A DNA stretch of 64,000 bases, from assembly GCF_017654505.1 (NCBI RefSeq), contig NC_054548.1:23005370-23069369 (forward strand), read 5' to 3'. Positions within the stretch are counted from its first letter, which is position 1; each line of letters starts with the position of its first letter. Below are positions 35,419 through 45,819 of this stretch, piece after piece. The notes under the pieces were generated by a model. It was not told the DNA's origin. It saw only the letters and a list, made by a program, of their open reading frames with translations, and ran no database searches. The stretch is from Polyodon spathula (Eukaryota; Chordata; Actinopteri; Acipenseriformes; Polyodontidae). A program made the translations under genes and the position numbers.

Positions 35419-36738
35419 ATGTCGGCGTCAAGAATGAATAAAGCGCTAGTAATATTTTTAGTGGAGGTGTCTCTGGTACACAAGCTGGTAGAGGAAGGAT
35501 TTACAGTAAAAGGTGAATTTGTTCAGGTTTCCCCTCTAGTAACCCCGGTTACGAAAGTTATTATTTCTAATGTGCCTCCGTTTTTAAAAAATGAGCAATT
35601 AGAAAAGAATTTAGCTCGTTTTGGTAAACTGGTGTCCCCGATTAAGGGAATCCCGCTGGGGTGCAAAAATAACAGTGTTAGGCACGTCATGTCGTTTAGA
35701 AGGCAGGCGTTTGTCTTACTAAATGATCCTAACCAAGTCATTAATGTTGCCTGGAATTTTAACGTGGAAGGGATGAATTGTGTAGTTTTTGTCAGTTCCG
35801 AAACGATGAGATGTTTTTACTGTGGAGAACAGGGACACCAGAGGAAAGCCTGCCCGAGAAAGGAGGCTAGAGCGGAGACAGGGCAGGATCAGGGCGATGC
35901 TGGCGGGGAGGAAGTCGGGGGTGTTGGGGGTGAGCGGGAGGAAGAGTCGGCTCCTGCACCGCAGCCGCAGAGCGAGCCCGTGCTGACCGAGGAGGGGGCG
36001 ATCCAGAAGGAAACCGGAGCAGAACCACCAACACCACGGCCTCGCACAAAGAGACCCAGCCGCAGCCTGTCACTGACGGGTTCGGAGGATAATACCGCTA
36101 CTACTGAGAATGGTGAAGAATCATTCAAGGTAGTAGCGAAAAAGACACGAATTCAGCGGAAGGCTGCAGAGCTGCCGGATGGCAGAGCGCAGCCAGTGCA
36201 GAACTCCGAACCCGTGCAGACAGGGAGACTGCGGGCTCCAGGCGGGGCGTCAGTCCCTCCCAACGCGGAGGAAGAGAGCACAGCGCAGGGTGAGCCGGGC
36301 GCGGTGCAAGACTCTCCGCTAGCTGAATCTCAGCCGCCTGAAATGGTGCCGGCTGTAGCAGAGACCGGTGTCGGGGAGTCGGAGGGAGCTGCGGAGGAAC
36401 GGATTCTCGGGGGCGAGCGAGAGGACAGCGCGGATGAGATGGAGGGGGAGCTCTCTGACTCCTCGCTTATCTCAGACATCCCTGATAGCCAACCCGTCAG
36501 TAAGAAAAAGTTATACACACTTGAGCAGGTAAATGATTTTATGATAGAAACAAAAGGGAAAAGGGGAGTAGAAATAGAGAGTTTTTTCCCTGATCTAAGG
36601 TTATTTCTCCACTCCGCTCACGTTATAACAAGGAAAGCCACAATAGAAGAATTTGATCAGCCAAAACGTTATAGATTAAAAAAAATTGTTCAGAAAATTA
36701 AAAAGGATCTTAAAAGTGGTTCAAAATCTCTTGTTTAA
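35419..36738 (+). CDS. Tx1-clade LINE ORF1 protein (nucleic-acid-binding, CCHC)
   Basis: 439 codons from the first ATG (35419) to TAA. ORF1 proteins of this clade bind the element RNA. Residues 1-125 include KVIISNVPPFLKNEQLEKNL and RHVMSFRRQAFVLLNDPNQ, typical of fish Tx1-like ORF1. A zinc knuckle CFYCGEQGHQRKAC lies at 132-145 (CX2CX4HX4C). Residues 150-370 are low-complexity, rich in Glu, Pro and Gly, probably disordered; the last 70 residues are basic and Lys-rich. The frame is open upstream to 35302 and encodes DPGVSVEECLLAVGEVVG, which looks conserved but has no ATG, so the true start may lie upstream at a non-AUG codon or an ATG may have been lost. Two bases separate its stop from the ORF2 ATG. 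Confidence 0.88.
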   Translation: MSASRMNKALVIFLVEVSLVHKLVEEGFTVKGEFVQVSPLVTPVTKVIISNVPPFLKNEQLEKNLARFGKLVSPIKGIPLGCKNNSVRHVMSFRRQAFVLLNDPNQVINVAWNFNVEGMNCVVFVSSETMRCFYCGEQGHQRKACPRKEARAETGQDQGDAGGEEVGGVGGEREEESAPAPQPQSEPVLTEEGAIQKETGAEPPTPRPRTKRPSRSLSLTGSEDNTATTENGEESFKVVAKKTRIQRKAAELPDGRAQPVQNSEPVQTGRLRAPGGASVPPNAEEESTAQGEPGAVQDSPLAESQPPEMVPAVAETGVGESEGAAEERILGGEREDSADEMEGELSDSSLISDIPDSQPVSKKKLYTLEQVNDFMIETKGKRGVEIESFFPDLRLFLHSAHVITRKATIEEFDQPKRYRLKKIVQKIKKDLKSGSKSLV

Positions 36739-36740
36739 AA

Positions 36741-39700
36741 ATGGCTGTGTTTTATGAAACTTCTTTTATTACTTGTTTTAGTGTGTTAGTTTTTTTAGCT
36801 ATGATGGAAAGGTGCGTTTTTATTTCTTTTAATCTAAACGGCTGCAGACAGTCTTTTAAGAGGGCGCAGCTAGTCGGGTTTTTAGAGCAGAAGCAGGCGG
36901 GGGTGGTGTTTCTGCAGGAAACGCACTCGGATCAGGAGAATGAGGAGGCGTGGCGAGCGGAGTGGAAGGGGCTGTGCGTGATGAGTCACGGCGCTAGTAC
37001 CAGTGCAGGAGTAGCCGTGCTTTTTAAACCCAGCCTGGGGGCAGTTTTACTAGATATAGATGAAATCGAGAAAGGGAGGATTTTAAAAGTAAGAGCTAGG
37101 CTGGGCAGTACAGTGTATGTTTTTATTAATATTTATGCCCCCAATAGAGGGGGCGAACGAATTTTATTTTTTAAGAAATTAAAGCAAGCTCTTTTTAATA
37201 TTAATAATAATGATGTGGTGGTAGTAGGAGGAGATTTTAATTGTACTGTTAATTTTAATATTGATAGAAATAATGATGAACCACACCCTCAGTCCTCCAG
37301 AGAGTTGGCTGCATTGTTAGAGTCCAGTGACCTGGTTGACATATGGAGATGCCTGCACCCCAGTTCAAGACAATACACCTGGTCTCAGTATCACACAGAC
37401 TGTGTATATAGAGCAAGACTAGACCGGTTTTATACTTCAAAAAACGATTTAAATAAATTTATCAAAGCAAGAATCATCCCCAGTAGTCTCTCTGACCACC
37501 ACTGTCTATTAATTACAGTATTAATTCAATCAGAACCCCACAGAGCATCTTACTGGCATTTCAATGTAAAATTATTACAAGATGTAAAATTTAAGCAACA
37601 ATTCAAACTTTTTTGGATAATTTGGAAAAAAGAAAAAGCACAATATAAAGATTTAAGACAGTGGTGGGACATTGGCAAAATACAAATTAAATGTTTTTGT
37701 CAACAATATACTATAAATGCAACCAGGTCACTGAACACAGCCGTGAGAGAACTGGAGTCCAAAATCCTCCTCCTAGAGGAAAGTTTAAATTCAGAATTTA
37801 AAGAACAGACCCTGGAGAACCTAAAGGAGCAGAAAATCGCGCTGGGGAGCTTGCTGAAGGAAAGAGTGAAGGGGGCGATTGTGCGTTCCAGATTCATGGA
37901 GTTGAGAGACATGGATGCCCCCACTAGTTTCTTCTTCAACCTGGAGAGGAAGAGAGCGGACAGTAGACAGCTGTGTTGTATCAGGACTCCTGGTGGGAAA
38001 GAACTGCACACCCGGGAGGAAATCAGCAGAGAGGCGGTGCGTTTTTACAAGGAACTTTATAATAAAGAACTGTGCAACATAGAGGACACTGAGCGGCTGC
38101 TCCAGGGGTTACCCAGCCTCAGTGAGAAGGAGCAGATTCAGCTGGACGCACCGCTGACCCACCAGGAGATGACCGCCGCTGTCAAGCAGCTCTCCAGCGG
38201 AAAGGTTCCCGGGATCGATGGACTGCCAGCAGAATTTTATAATAATTTCTGGGATATAATGGGGGAGGATTTGCTCCAGGTTCTGAGAGAGAGCCTCAGC
38301 CACAGGGAGCTGCCTCTTAGCTGCCGTAGGGCAGTGGTTACACTGCTGCCCAAGAAGGGAGACCTATGCCAGCTTAAAAATTGGAGACCTGTGTCAATTT
38401 TATGTTCTGATTTAAAGATTTTATCCAAAACAATCGCTAATAGATTAAAAAGTGTTATTGGAACTGTAATACATATGGATCAAACATATTGTATACCGGG
38501 TCGCTCTATTTTTGATAACTTGTTTTTTATTCGAGATTTTTTAACTGTAAGTGATATTTGTGATTTTAATGTAGGAATGGTCTCCCTGGATCAAGAGAAG
38601 GCTTTCGACAGAGTCGACCACACCTACCTCTTTCATACACTGGAAGCCTTCGGGTTCGGTCCTGGTTTTATTTCTTATATTCGGCTTTTATATTCCAACA
38701 TTTTTAGTATTTTAAAGATCAACAATGGGCTGAGTCAGCCCTTCCCAGTGTGCAGGGGTATAAGGCAGGGCTGTGCCCTGTCTGGTATGCTGTATTCACT
38801 GGTTATAGAGCCCCTGCTGCACCTGCTGAGGGTCAGGCTAGCTGGATGGACAGTGCCCTCCTCGCCCTCCACACCCTCCTCTGCCACAGTGAAGGTGTCT
38901 GCCTACGCAGACGATGTGACTGTGTTTGTGAGGGGGGATGCAGATGTCCAAGCGCTGCAGCAGACTCTAAATGAGTTCCAGAGAGCATCTTCTGCCAGAG
39001 TAAACTGGGCAAAATGTGACACCTTCCTGTCAGGCGGCTGGGATGAGGGCACCCCTCCTTTCCTGCCTGAGGGGCTGAAATGGAACAGAACAGGTATTAA
39101 AGTGTTGGGGGTGCACCTCGGAACAGAAAACTACATGAAAAAGAACTGGGAGGGTTTGTTGGATAGGGTGAGGGGGCGGCTGCAGAGGTGGAAGGGACTG
39201 CTGGCTCAACTGTCCTTCAAGGGCCGGGTGCTTGTTATTAATAATCTGGTGGCCTCTAGCTTGTGGCACAAGCTGGTATGCTTGGACCCACCCCAGGGCC
39301 TGGTGAAGGAGATCCAGAGAGTGTTGCTGGAGTTCTTTTGGAGCGGGAGACACAGTTTGAGGCCGGCAGTCCTCTACCTCCCTAGTGATGAGGGGGGGCA
39401 GGGGCTAGTCAGCATTGCCAGCAGGGTGGCAGCCTTCAGACTGCAGGCGGTTCAGAGACTCCTGTACACTGAGGAGGAGGCTCATTGGAAGAGGCTGGCC
39501 TGTTTCCTTCTCAATAGATTTGGGGGGCTGGGGTTAGGAAAACACCTGTTTTTAATTGAGAACACCAGTTTTAGTAAAGCAGGACTTCCTCCTTTTTATC
39601 AAAGTATTTTAAAAGCCTGGCAGCTGGTGAGGGTGGAAAGGGATGTGGAGTCCTTGACAGGGCAGGACCTGTTTGAGGAGCCCCTATTTTTTAATCCACT

Positions 39701-40730
39701 CTTTCCAGTTAAGTTCCTCCAGTCGATGACGCTCTGTGCCAGTTTTTTAAAAGCAGGTGTAACCAGGATGGTCCACCTGTTAAACCTTGAGCTCTCCTGC
39801 TGGCTAACTGCCTCCCAGCTAACTGCACAGCTAGGCTGGCACTCAGAGAGGCTTGCAGAAAGACTGATGGGTGAGTTGAGGGGCTGCCTCTCCCCGCGGC
39901 TCAAGGCAGTCCTGAGGGAGGAGTTGTCCAGAGGCACAGAGCAGAGACAGCTTTCCTTATTTCCAGGGATGATCGTGTCACCAGCAGTAGGTGAGGAAGG
40001 TGACGGCGGTGGAGAGAATGGAGGGACTTTGCTTAAATTGCAGAATGTGGAGGAAATGATCTTTCACACAATGAATGGAAAACAGATATACAAATTGTGT
40101 GTTAAAGCCACAGAGTATAGTAGGCTAAGGGGTCTGGTAGACTCTAAGTGGCGAGCTTACTTGGCTGTAGAGGAGGGGCACAGGCCGGTGTGGAGGGTGC
40201 TGTACAAACCGCCTCTCGCCAAGAGAGTGGGGGACCTGCAGTGGAAGATTCTACACTGCATTGTGTCCACAGGCAGGTTTCTCCATAGAGTGGACCCCAG
40301 CATCAGTGAGCAGTGCGCTTTTTGCTCAGCAGAGGAAACTCTCTTTCATGCCTACAGTGAGTGTGAGAGGCTGCGGCCACTTTTTAATTTACTGCAGGGA
40401 ATCCTGAATAATTTAGGAGTCGTTTTTAGTAAGGAGCTTTTTATTTTTGGGGTTCTATACAATTTTAAAATGAAAAACAGGTGTGTTCTTATTAATTTTT
40501 TATTTGGACAGGCAAAATTGGCTATTTTAAAGACAAGGAAAAATCAACTCTCTGGTTCTGGACTGACCAGTTTAGTGGTTCAGTTCAGGGTGCTCGTGGT
40601 CAGCCAGATCAGAGTAGAGTTTGAGTATTTTAAACTGGTCAGTAACCTGGAGGACTTTCAGGAGAGGTGGTGTGTGGGAGACGCCTTGTGTGCTGTGAGT
40701 GAGGAGGGGGAGCTCCAGTTTTTGTTCTAA
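36741..40730 (+). CDS. Tx1-clade LINE ORF2: AP endonuclease and reverse transcriptase
   Basis: 1329 codons, uninterrupted. It nicks target DNA and reverse-transcribes the element RNA onto it. The endonuclease (about 25-255) shows SFNLNG (Asn31), QETH (Glu60), GGDFNC (Asp165, Asn167) and SDHH (Ser251, Asp252, His253). The reverse transcriptase (about 490-770) shows LPKKGDLCQLKNWRPVSIL, SLDQEKAFDRVDH (Asp617), GIRQGCALSGMLYSLV and the catalytic YADD at 722-725. A C-terminal CAFCSAEETLFHAYSEC (about 1191-1207) is the Cys/His motif common in L1/Tx1-type ORF2. All expected catalytic residues are present. It may start at 36741 or at the internal Met pair 21-22. It lies two bases after ORF1, suggesting reinitiation or a bicistronic mRNA. 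Confidence 0.93.
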   Translation: MAVFYETSFITCFSVLVFLAMMERCVFISFNLNGCRQSFKRAQLVGFLEQKQAGVVFLQETHSDQENEEAWRAEWKGLCVMSHGASTSAGVAVLFKPSLGAVLLDIDEIEKGRILKVRARLGSTVYVFINIYAPNRGGERILFFKKLKQALFNINNNDVVVVGGDFNCTVNFNIDRNNDEPHPQSSRELAALLESSDLVDIWRCLHPSSRQYTWSQYHTDCVYRARLDRFYTSKNDLNKFIKARIIPSSLSDHHCLLITVLIQSEPHRASYWHFNVKLLQDVKFKQQFKLFWIIWKKEKAQYKDLRQWWDIGKIQIKCFCQQYTINATRSLNTAVRELESKILLLEESLNSEFKEQTLENLKEQKIALGSLLKERVKGAIVRSRFMELRDMDAPTSFFFNLERKRADSRQLCCIRTPGGKELHTREEISREAVRFYKELYNKELCNIEDTERLLQGLPSLSEKEQIQLDAPLTHQEMTAAVKQLSSGKVPGIDGLPAEFYNNFWDIMGEDLLQVLRESLSHRELPLSCRRAVVTLLPKKGDLCQLKNWRPVSILCSDLKILSKTIANRLKSVIGTVIHMDQTYCIPGRSIFDNLFFIRDFLTVSDICDFNVGMVSLDQEKAFDRVDHTYLFHTLEAFGFGPGFISYIRLLYSNIFSILKINNGLSQPFPVCRGIRQGCALSGMLYSLVIEPLLHLLRVRLAGWTVPSSPSTPSSATVKVSAYADDVTVFVRGDADVQALQQTLNEFQRASSARVNWAKCDTFLSGGWDEGTPPFLPEGLKWNRTGIKVLGVHLGTENYMKKNWEGLLDRVRGRLQRWKGLLAQLSFKGRVLVINNLVASSLWHKLVCLDPPQGLVKEIQRVLLEFFWSGRHSLRPAVLYLPSDEGGQGLVSIASRVAAFRLQAVQRLLYTEEEAHWKRLACFLLNRFGGLGLGKHLFLIENTSFSKAGLPPFYQSILKAWQLVRVERDVESLTGQDLFEEPLFFNPLFPVKFLQSMTLCASFLKAGVTRMVHLLNLELSCWLTASQLTAQLGWHSERLAERLMGELRGCLSPRLKAVLREELSRGTEQRQLSLFPGMIVSPAVGEEGDGGGENGGTLLKLQNVEEMIFHTMNGKQIYKLCVKATEYSRLRGLVDSKWRAYLAVEEGHRPVWRVLYKPPLAKRVGDLQWKILHCIVSTGRFLHRVDPSISEQCAFCSAEETLFHAYSECERLRPLFNLLQGILNNLGVVFSKELFIFGVLYNFKMKNRCVLINFLFGQAKLAILKTRKNQLSGSGLTSLVVQFRVLVVSQIRVEFEYFKLVSNLEDFQERWCVGDALCAVSEEGELQFLF

Positions 40731-40990
40731 TTTTAATTTAATTTTTGTTTTACAGTGTTTTTATTTTGGCTTTAATCTGTTTTCAACAAAGAAAAAAAAC
40801 ACTGTTTGATATTGTTTTTTTTAATGATCCTTTTATTTTGTTTAAAATCTGTTTTTAAGGAGAACACAATATATTTTAGGATTTTTTAAATTTTGCTCAG
40901 GCAGTAGGAATCTTAACTTTTGTTGTGTTTTACCTTTATTTGAATTTTAATGGATTTTATTTTAAACATTTAAATAAAGGATCTTAAAAG

Positions 40991-41000
40991 TCTCTCTCTC
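40991..41000. repeat. (TC)n, 3' flank of Tx1-clade LINE, running into gap
   Basis: TCTCTCTCTC directly follows the element's 3' end and is cut off by the N run. Confidence 0.9.
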
Positions 41001-41500
41001 NNNNNNNNNNNNNNNNNNNNNNNNNNNNNNNNNNNNNNNNNNNNNNNNNNNNNNNNNNNNNNNNNNNNNNNNNNNNNNNNNNNNNNNNNNNNNNNNNNNN
41101 NNNNNNNNNNNNNNNNNNNNNNNNNNNNNNNNNNNNNNNNNNNNNNNNNNNNNNNNNNNNNNNNNNNNNNNNNNNNNNNNNNNNNNNNNNNNNNNNNNNN
41201 NNNNNNNNNNNNNNNNNNNNNNNNNNNNNNNNNNNNNNNNNNNNNNNNNNNNNNNNNNNNNNNNNNNNNNNNNNNNNNNNNNNNNNNNNNNNNNNNNNNN
41301 NNNNNNNNNNNNNNNNNNNNNNNNNNNNNNNNNNNNNNNNNNNNNNNNNNNNNNNNNNNNNNNNNNNNNNNNNNNNNNNNNNNNNNNNNNNNNNNNNNNN
41401 NNNNNNNNNNNNNNNNNNNNNNNNNNNNNNNNNNNNNNNNNNNNNNNNNNNNNNNNNNNNNNNNNNNNNNNNNNNNNNNNNNNNNNNNNNNNNNNNNNNN
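41001..41500. other. Assembly gap (500 N)
   Basis: Exactly 500 N, a placeholder for unknown length, starting within the (TC)n microsatellite. Frames reported across it are meaningless. Confidence 0.99.
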
Positions 41501-42369
41501 CACAGCAAGTCAAAAGAATTTAGCCAGTGTCACACATCTCACAGATTCAAAACTAAACTGTAACACAAGACCACAATGAGTCTATCTAACACTACAAAAA
41601 GCAAGACATTTACCCTAGAGCACATTCACACTTGCGGATAAACAATAACACGCTCCTGCTTGGCACGGAAGATGATCACAATCACAGATAACTGGTCTCA
41701 AAAATATCCTGCACATTAAAAGAAACAAACAACTTTCCTTTTACAGAGAAGATTTCTCCATCTGACAAACTCAACAGTGATTCAGGAATTAAATGTGTGA
41801 CTCAGGCCCTGAATCAGCCCACATATTGGTTTTTTTCAGGTGCTTTTAGAAGTTACATATTTCATGGTTTGCTTATTCAAGAACAGTTTAATATATTTTT
41901 ATGTTTGTATCCATAGATGAGCATAACAGGATAGATTATATTTCAGCTTGATCCTCCAAGCGTGTTATTGAACAAACTAAACCTATTAATAATGACATCT
42001 TATATTACCTAACCTATAACATTAGGTACTGTAGTTCAAGATCAGTGCTAATCACAATCTGCAAAATCAGCTAGCAAATAAACTGAACACTTCTCTTACC
42101 TATTTCATTTCAGATTGCACAAGGAGGGTGAGAAGGACTACTCCTTTCTAACTGTATAACACAGATGGAACTCATTCTGAAAGCAGGTTGCTTAGCAACC
42201 ATCAGCACTTTTTTTTTTTTTTTTTTTTTACAGCTTTGAATATAATATTTTTTTTAACTTCAAGCAGACAGATAACTGTCAACTTTACTTTCTTGGAATA
42301 ACTTTTACTGTAATAACAATGTCACCAAGCAGCCACAAAGCAATAAATGACACACCAATGATTTAGTTA

Positions 42370-42418
<49 letters not shown>

Positions 42419-43950
42419 TATTACAGTTATTATGTCACTAACCGAGTGATAGCTCCTAAACCAAAAATTGTCAGGCTCTACATTAGAATTTACATCATTT
42501 TGTACTTTTTTTTATGTCAGTTCTTTTGTCTTTCTTGTTTTAAGGTCCTGTTTTTTTTTTTTTACTAACAGTAGGGAGATTGAGTTGACTTGGTGACAGG
42601 CTACTCAATCTGTATGCTATTAATATAATACTATATAATTCATGAACATAATTTTCCATTAAAATAAGATTAGGCAAACAAAATTAATTGTTTGTTCAAC
42701 CAATCAGGGCCACAGTGTTTTTAACTCCATCCTTCCCAAATCATACTAAAGCATAGAATATTTACAAAAGTACTGTGATAGAGGACAACTCACCTCCCCA
42801 ATAAATACTAATTCCACAATACTGTGAATGTAAAATAAAAAGACTTCCTCACAGTCTGTAGGGCATAAATATCAAAATGTTATGAATACCAACATTGCCT
42901 GCAAGACAGAGTTGCAAAACAACCCTGTTTATTAATTAAAAAGCTAAAAACTAGAAGAATAAATATGTTACATAAATGTATGACAGGGCTAACACAGATG
43001 CATAAAATGAAAAATGTGGCTTTTTCCTTCTAGCTTTTTTATGGAAAAAAACCCCCAAAAAAACGAAAAAGTAATTTTAAACATTACTAGACAGGTACAA
43101 GATTGACACTGTAGATTGGATAATAAAGCTAGATATTAGAAGACCTAATGGACTTTTAAAAAGTGAGTCTTTCCCAGAGAAAAAGGATCAATCGAGAAGT
43201 TACTTTTTTTTTTTTTTTTGCCTTATTTGAATTGGATGTACGTGATACAATCTGTGGCACTATTGGGATAATCCATTACATATAGTAAATACCTTTAATG
43301 ATTTTACATGTTTTATTGACAGTCAAATAGTCAAATAGTAGAACATATGAATAAATACAATACAAATAAAGCGATCTGAAATGTAGCAATAGCTCAGCAT
43401 TATGTACAGGTTTGTATTTGTTTATGCAAGATTATTGATGAGTAGTGCATTACAGGTCAGAATAATAAAGCTCTGAAAATGCCATGCAACACTGTTTATT
43501 CAAATCTTTGTCTGCTATTGTTTCTGAGAAATATTTAGTCATAAAGTGGGTGCTTATCATGATTATTAGGTTTCAATAACTAACAATGCCATTATTGCAC
43601 ACTGGTACAAGGTACATGGTTTTTCTGGCCTATGAAGAACAGAACCTGACGCTGGAATTTGTTATCAGTTGCAGTTTCCACCATAGTCTCTGCTGCCCAA
43701 AGAATCTATCTAAAGAAAATACCCCCCTCTGTTGTATACTGGGAACCATACTTCTTAAATCAGCCTCTCTTAACTCAATCAGACTGCAGTCATGTATGTG
43801 TGTTTTTATCTGATAAGATGAAATGCGGTAGGTCCAGGAAAAAAACATGTATTCAGAATGTCGTGTAAAATGAAATTGTCCAGAATGGGCAGCCAATACA
43901 TTCTTTAAAAAGGAATATAAAAACAAATTTTAATTGTACAGTTCAGAAAT
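41501..43950. other. Non-coding stretch with simple repeats
   Basis: It contains T-runs (42210-42229, 42550-42563, 43204-43219) and a (TTA)n tract at 42369-42423. Short overlapping frames at 43586-43926 show no motif. Nothing else was recognised. Confidence 0.4.
42187..42199. promoter_or_regulatory. Perfect palindrome matching RFX X-box half-sites
   Basis: GTTGCTTAGCAAC consists of two RGYAAC-type half-sites with a one-base spacer, the arrangement bound by RFX factors. It could be a ciliary-gene or enhancer site, but no transcription unit is visible nearby and a 13-bp match can arise by chance. Confidence 0.3.
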
Positions 43951-43952
43951 TA

Positions 43953-44125
43953 CTGACGAATAAAAAATATCAGCGATTGTGTGATTCGTAAGATGCAGAG
44001 CTCCAGAAAAAAGACAGGGGAGGACGTGATATACTATACAGGACGTTGCGGTGATTGGTTCTGTGCTGATGATCACCTCATAATCGAAACTAATAGAAAA
44101 AAAAAACATGCACGATAAAAATAAC
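43953..44125 (+). repeat. 173-bp direct repeat, left copy
   Basis: Identical over 173 bases, as far as read by eye, to 47053-47225 in the same orientation, 3100 bases apart. It begins CTGACGAATAAAAAATATCA and ends CACGATAAAAATAAC. If TG at 43954 is the LTR start, this is the first part of the 5' LTR. Confidence 0.93.
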
Positions 44126-45689
44126 ACCGTCGCGTTTCGACGGGAAGGGGAAAATTTAAACACCGTCAAACAACATAGAGCCACACAATTTGCACAGGTA
44201 GTACGACGTCCCAAAGAACTAAATACAAGATACAACACCGACCCCCGTCATCAACTAATCCCACCACATAATTGCTAGTTAGTCATGCGGGGGGTACGGG
44301 TAAAGAGAGTGAGACTATATTTTCCTCCAGGAAGAGTCGAAAAGAGTAAACCCTCTTTCTCAGGGCTCAGAAGGAAGGGAGCACAGGTCTTATCAGACAG
44401 CGGGGACAGAATCCATGCATTGCGGCGAATACGCAACACGAAACAACAAGGAGCCACACACGAGAGGAGGACTTGAAAAAAACAAGGGCGAGATAACTCA
44501 GACAGGCGTTGAATCGGGCTGACACCATTATTGGGGTACTACTCGTCATGCGTACCTTCCTATAACCCTACCAACACTAAAAACAATCTAGGAAGAGAAA
44601 CTGACAAGACGAGAATGGACACTACACTAACTTCCACCCCTAGCACCTCTGCCCTGGAGTACCCACGGTAGTTAACACGGTCAAATAAAGAACGGAAACG
44701 AGATAAGTATTCACACTTTGTCAATAAAAAACCTACCATGCGTGTCAGCCGAAGACCCGTAGATGGTCGAGCGGATCTGGGACAAAACACAGCACCCGTC
44801 ATACCTGGTAAGCCTACTCACGTCTTGCGGACCCTATCGCACGTTGATCTCTCGAGTCTCGTCCGTAGCAACAAGACGAAACGCACCGTCCAACGCATCC
44901 GACTCATGATAAACAAAAACAATCAAAAAACTTTTTTTGTTTGTTTATTTCCTGTTTTAAGACGACGCTGGGTCCCTACTATCCGCGGACGTAGTCGTCC
45001 GTGTCCTATTACCGTCCTTTTCTCGAACTCGTGTGGTCACATACTGCGACTTCGTAAGCGAGTGGCACCATCCTGTTGGCAGGTCGACGAGAACGCGCAC
45101 ACCTCGGCATTCGGTTACGACCGCCTTTACCTTCAACTAGGAACGGCGGGGCCTCTTTGTTTTTGTGTATCTGGTGGCGCCTTCATCCTTTCCCGCCTAT
45201 GTTTTATTTTTTCCTTTCCTTTTGCTTTTTTGGTTCCTTTTTGTGTTTTTTTCATTTCCCTAGTAAGCTTAGGAGCGTCGCTTTATCTCACCGTTTAGAT
45301 CTATTTTCCGGTTATAAAGTTAATTTTTTATACTTTAACTTTTTTTCCGTTTGATGTTTTGTACTTACGGTCGTTTTTCTACGGACCTTGTTTCTGTAGC
45401 CAAACCGGCCCACAAAGCCGAGCCAAAAGCCAGACAAAAATGATGGGAGGCGGATTTAACTAACAACACTGTGGTCCGTTGAAAAGCACCAACAAAAAAC
45501 CCGGTGTGGGGCGGGGCGGGGGGGGGGAAATGGAGCACGGTGCGGCTCCGAAACGGCTTTATTTGATGTTTGAGTATCTGTTATTTTGCCCTTGTGCACT
45601 TTATTTTTGTTATTTATAATAAAATTAGTTATTTTTTTTTTTAACTGCAGTCTGTCTCTGGGCCTCTATCCACTCGCCAGCCTGCCACA
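43954..45689 (+). repeat. Putative 5' LTR (about 1.74 kb)
   Basis: The right boundary is supported: it ends ...CCTGCCACA at 45689 and is followed two bases later by a tRNA-Leu-type primer binding site. AATAAA (45618-45623) lies about 65 bases upstream of the end, as expected for the R/U5 region. The left boundary (TG at 43954) is inferred from the duplicate segment at 47053. The stretch 44126-45560 is CpG-rich compared with neighbouring DNA. Its longest frame (44738-45298, 186 codons) has no recognisable motif and is probably chance. Confidence 0.5.
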
Positions 45690-45691
45690 TT

Positions 45692-45709
45692 TGGTGTCAG
45701 AAGTGGGAT
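45692..45709 (+). other. Primer binding site, tRNA-Leu type
   Basis: TGGTGTCAGAAGTGGGAT begins with TGG, complementary to the CCA end of a tRNA, and matches the 3' end of tRNA-Leu with about one mismatch. It lies two bases after the LTR end. This arrangement is common in vertebrate gypsy-like elements. Confidence 0.75.
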
Positions 45710-45819
45710 AGCGCCACCTAGAGGCTCAGAGCAGTATTTTTGTTTTGTTTGGTGGAATTTTTGGGATAATTATTTTTTTTTTTTTTTTTTTTGAAAAAAA
45801 AAAAAAAAAAAAAAAAAAA

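Larger units (their letters stand above)
35171..40990 (+). mobile_element. Full-length Tx1-clade LINE inserted in (TC)n (Kibi-like)
   Basis: This 5.82-kb element has a 5' UTR, ORF1 (zinc knuckle), ORF2 (AP-type endonuclease plus reverse transcriptase), a T-rich 3' UTR with AATAAA at 40973-40978, and a 3' end AAAGGATCTTAAAAG. (TC)n lies immediately before the first base and immediately after the last (40991-41000, then an N gap). In the Tx1 clade several lineages insert at fixed targets; the fish lineage Kibi, as I recall it, targets (TC)n. The matching flanks and the Tx1-like proteins make this assignment likely. Both large frames are open. No target duplication can be seen because the target is itself repetitive. 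Confidence 0.88.

Noticed and set aside
40962..41513. Frames of about 175-183 residues of X
   Set aside because: They are made of the N gap.
44738..45298. 186-codon open frame on the plus strand
   Set aside because: No domain or motif; it lies in the CpG-rich putative LTR and ends in a hydrophobic low-complexity stretch. Most likely chance.
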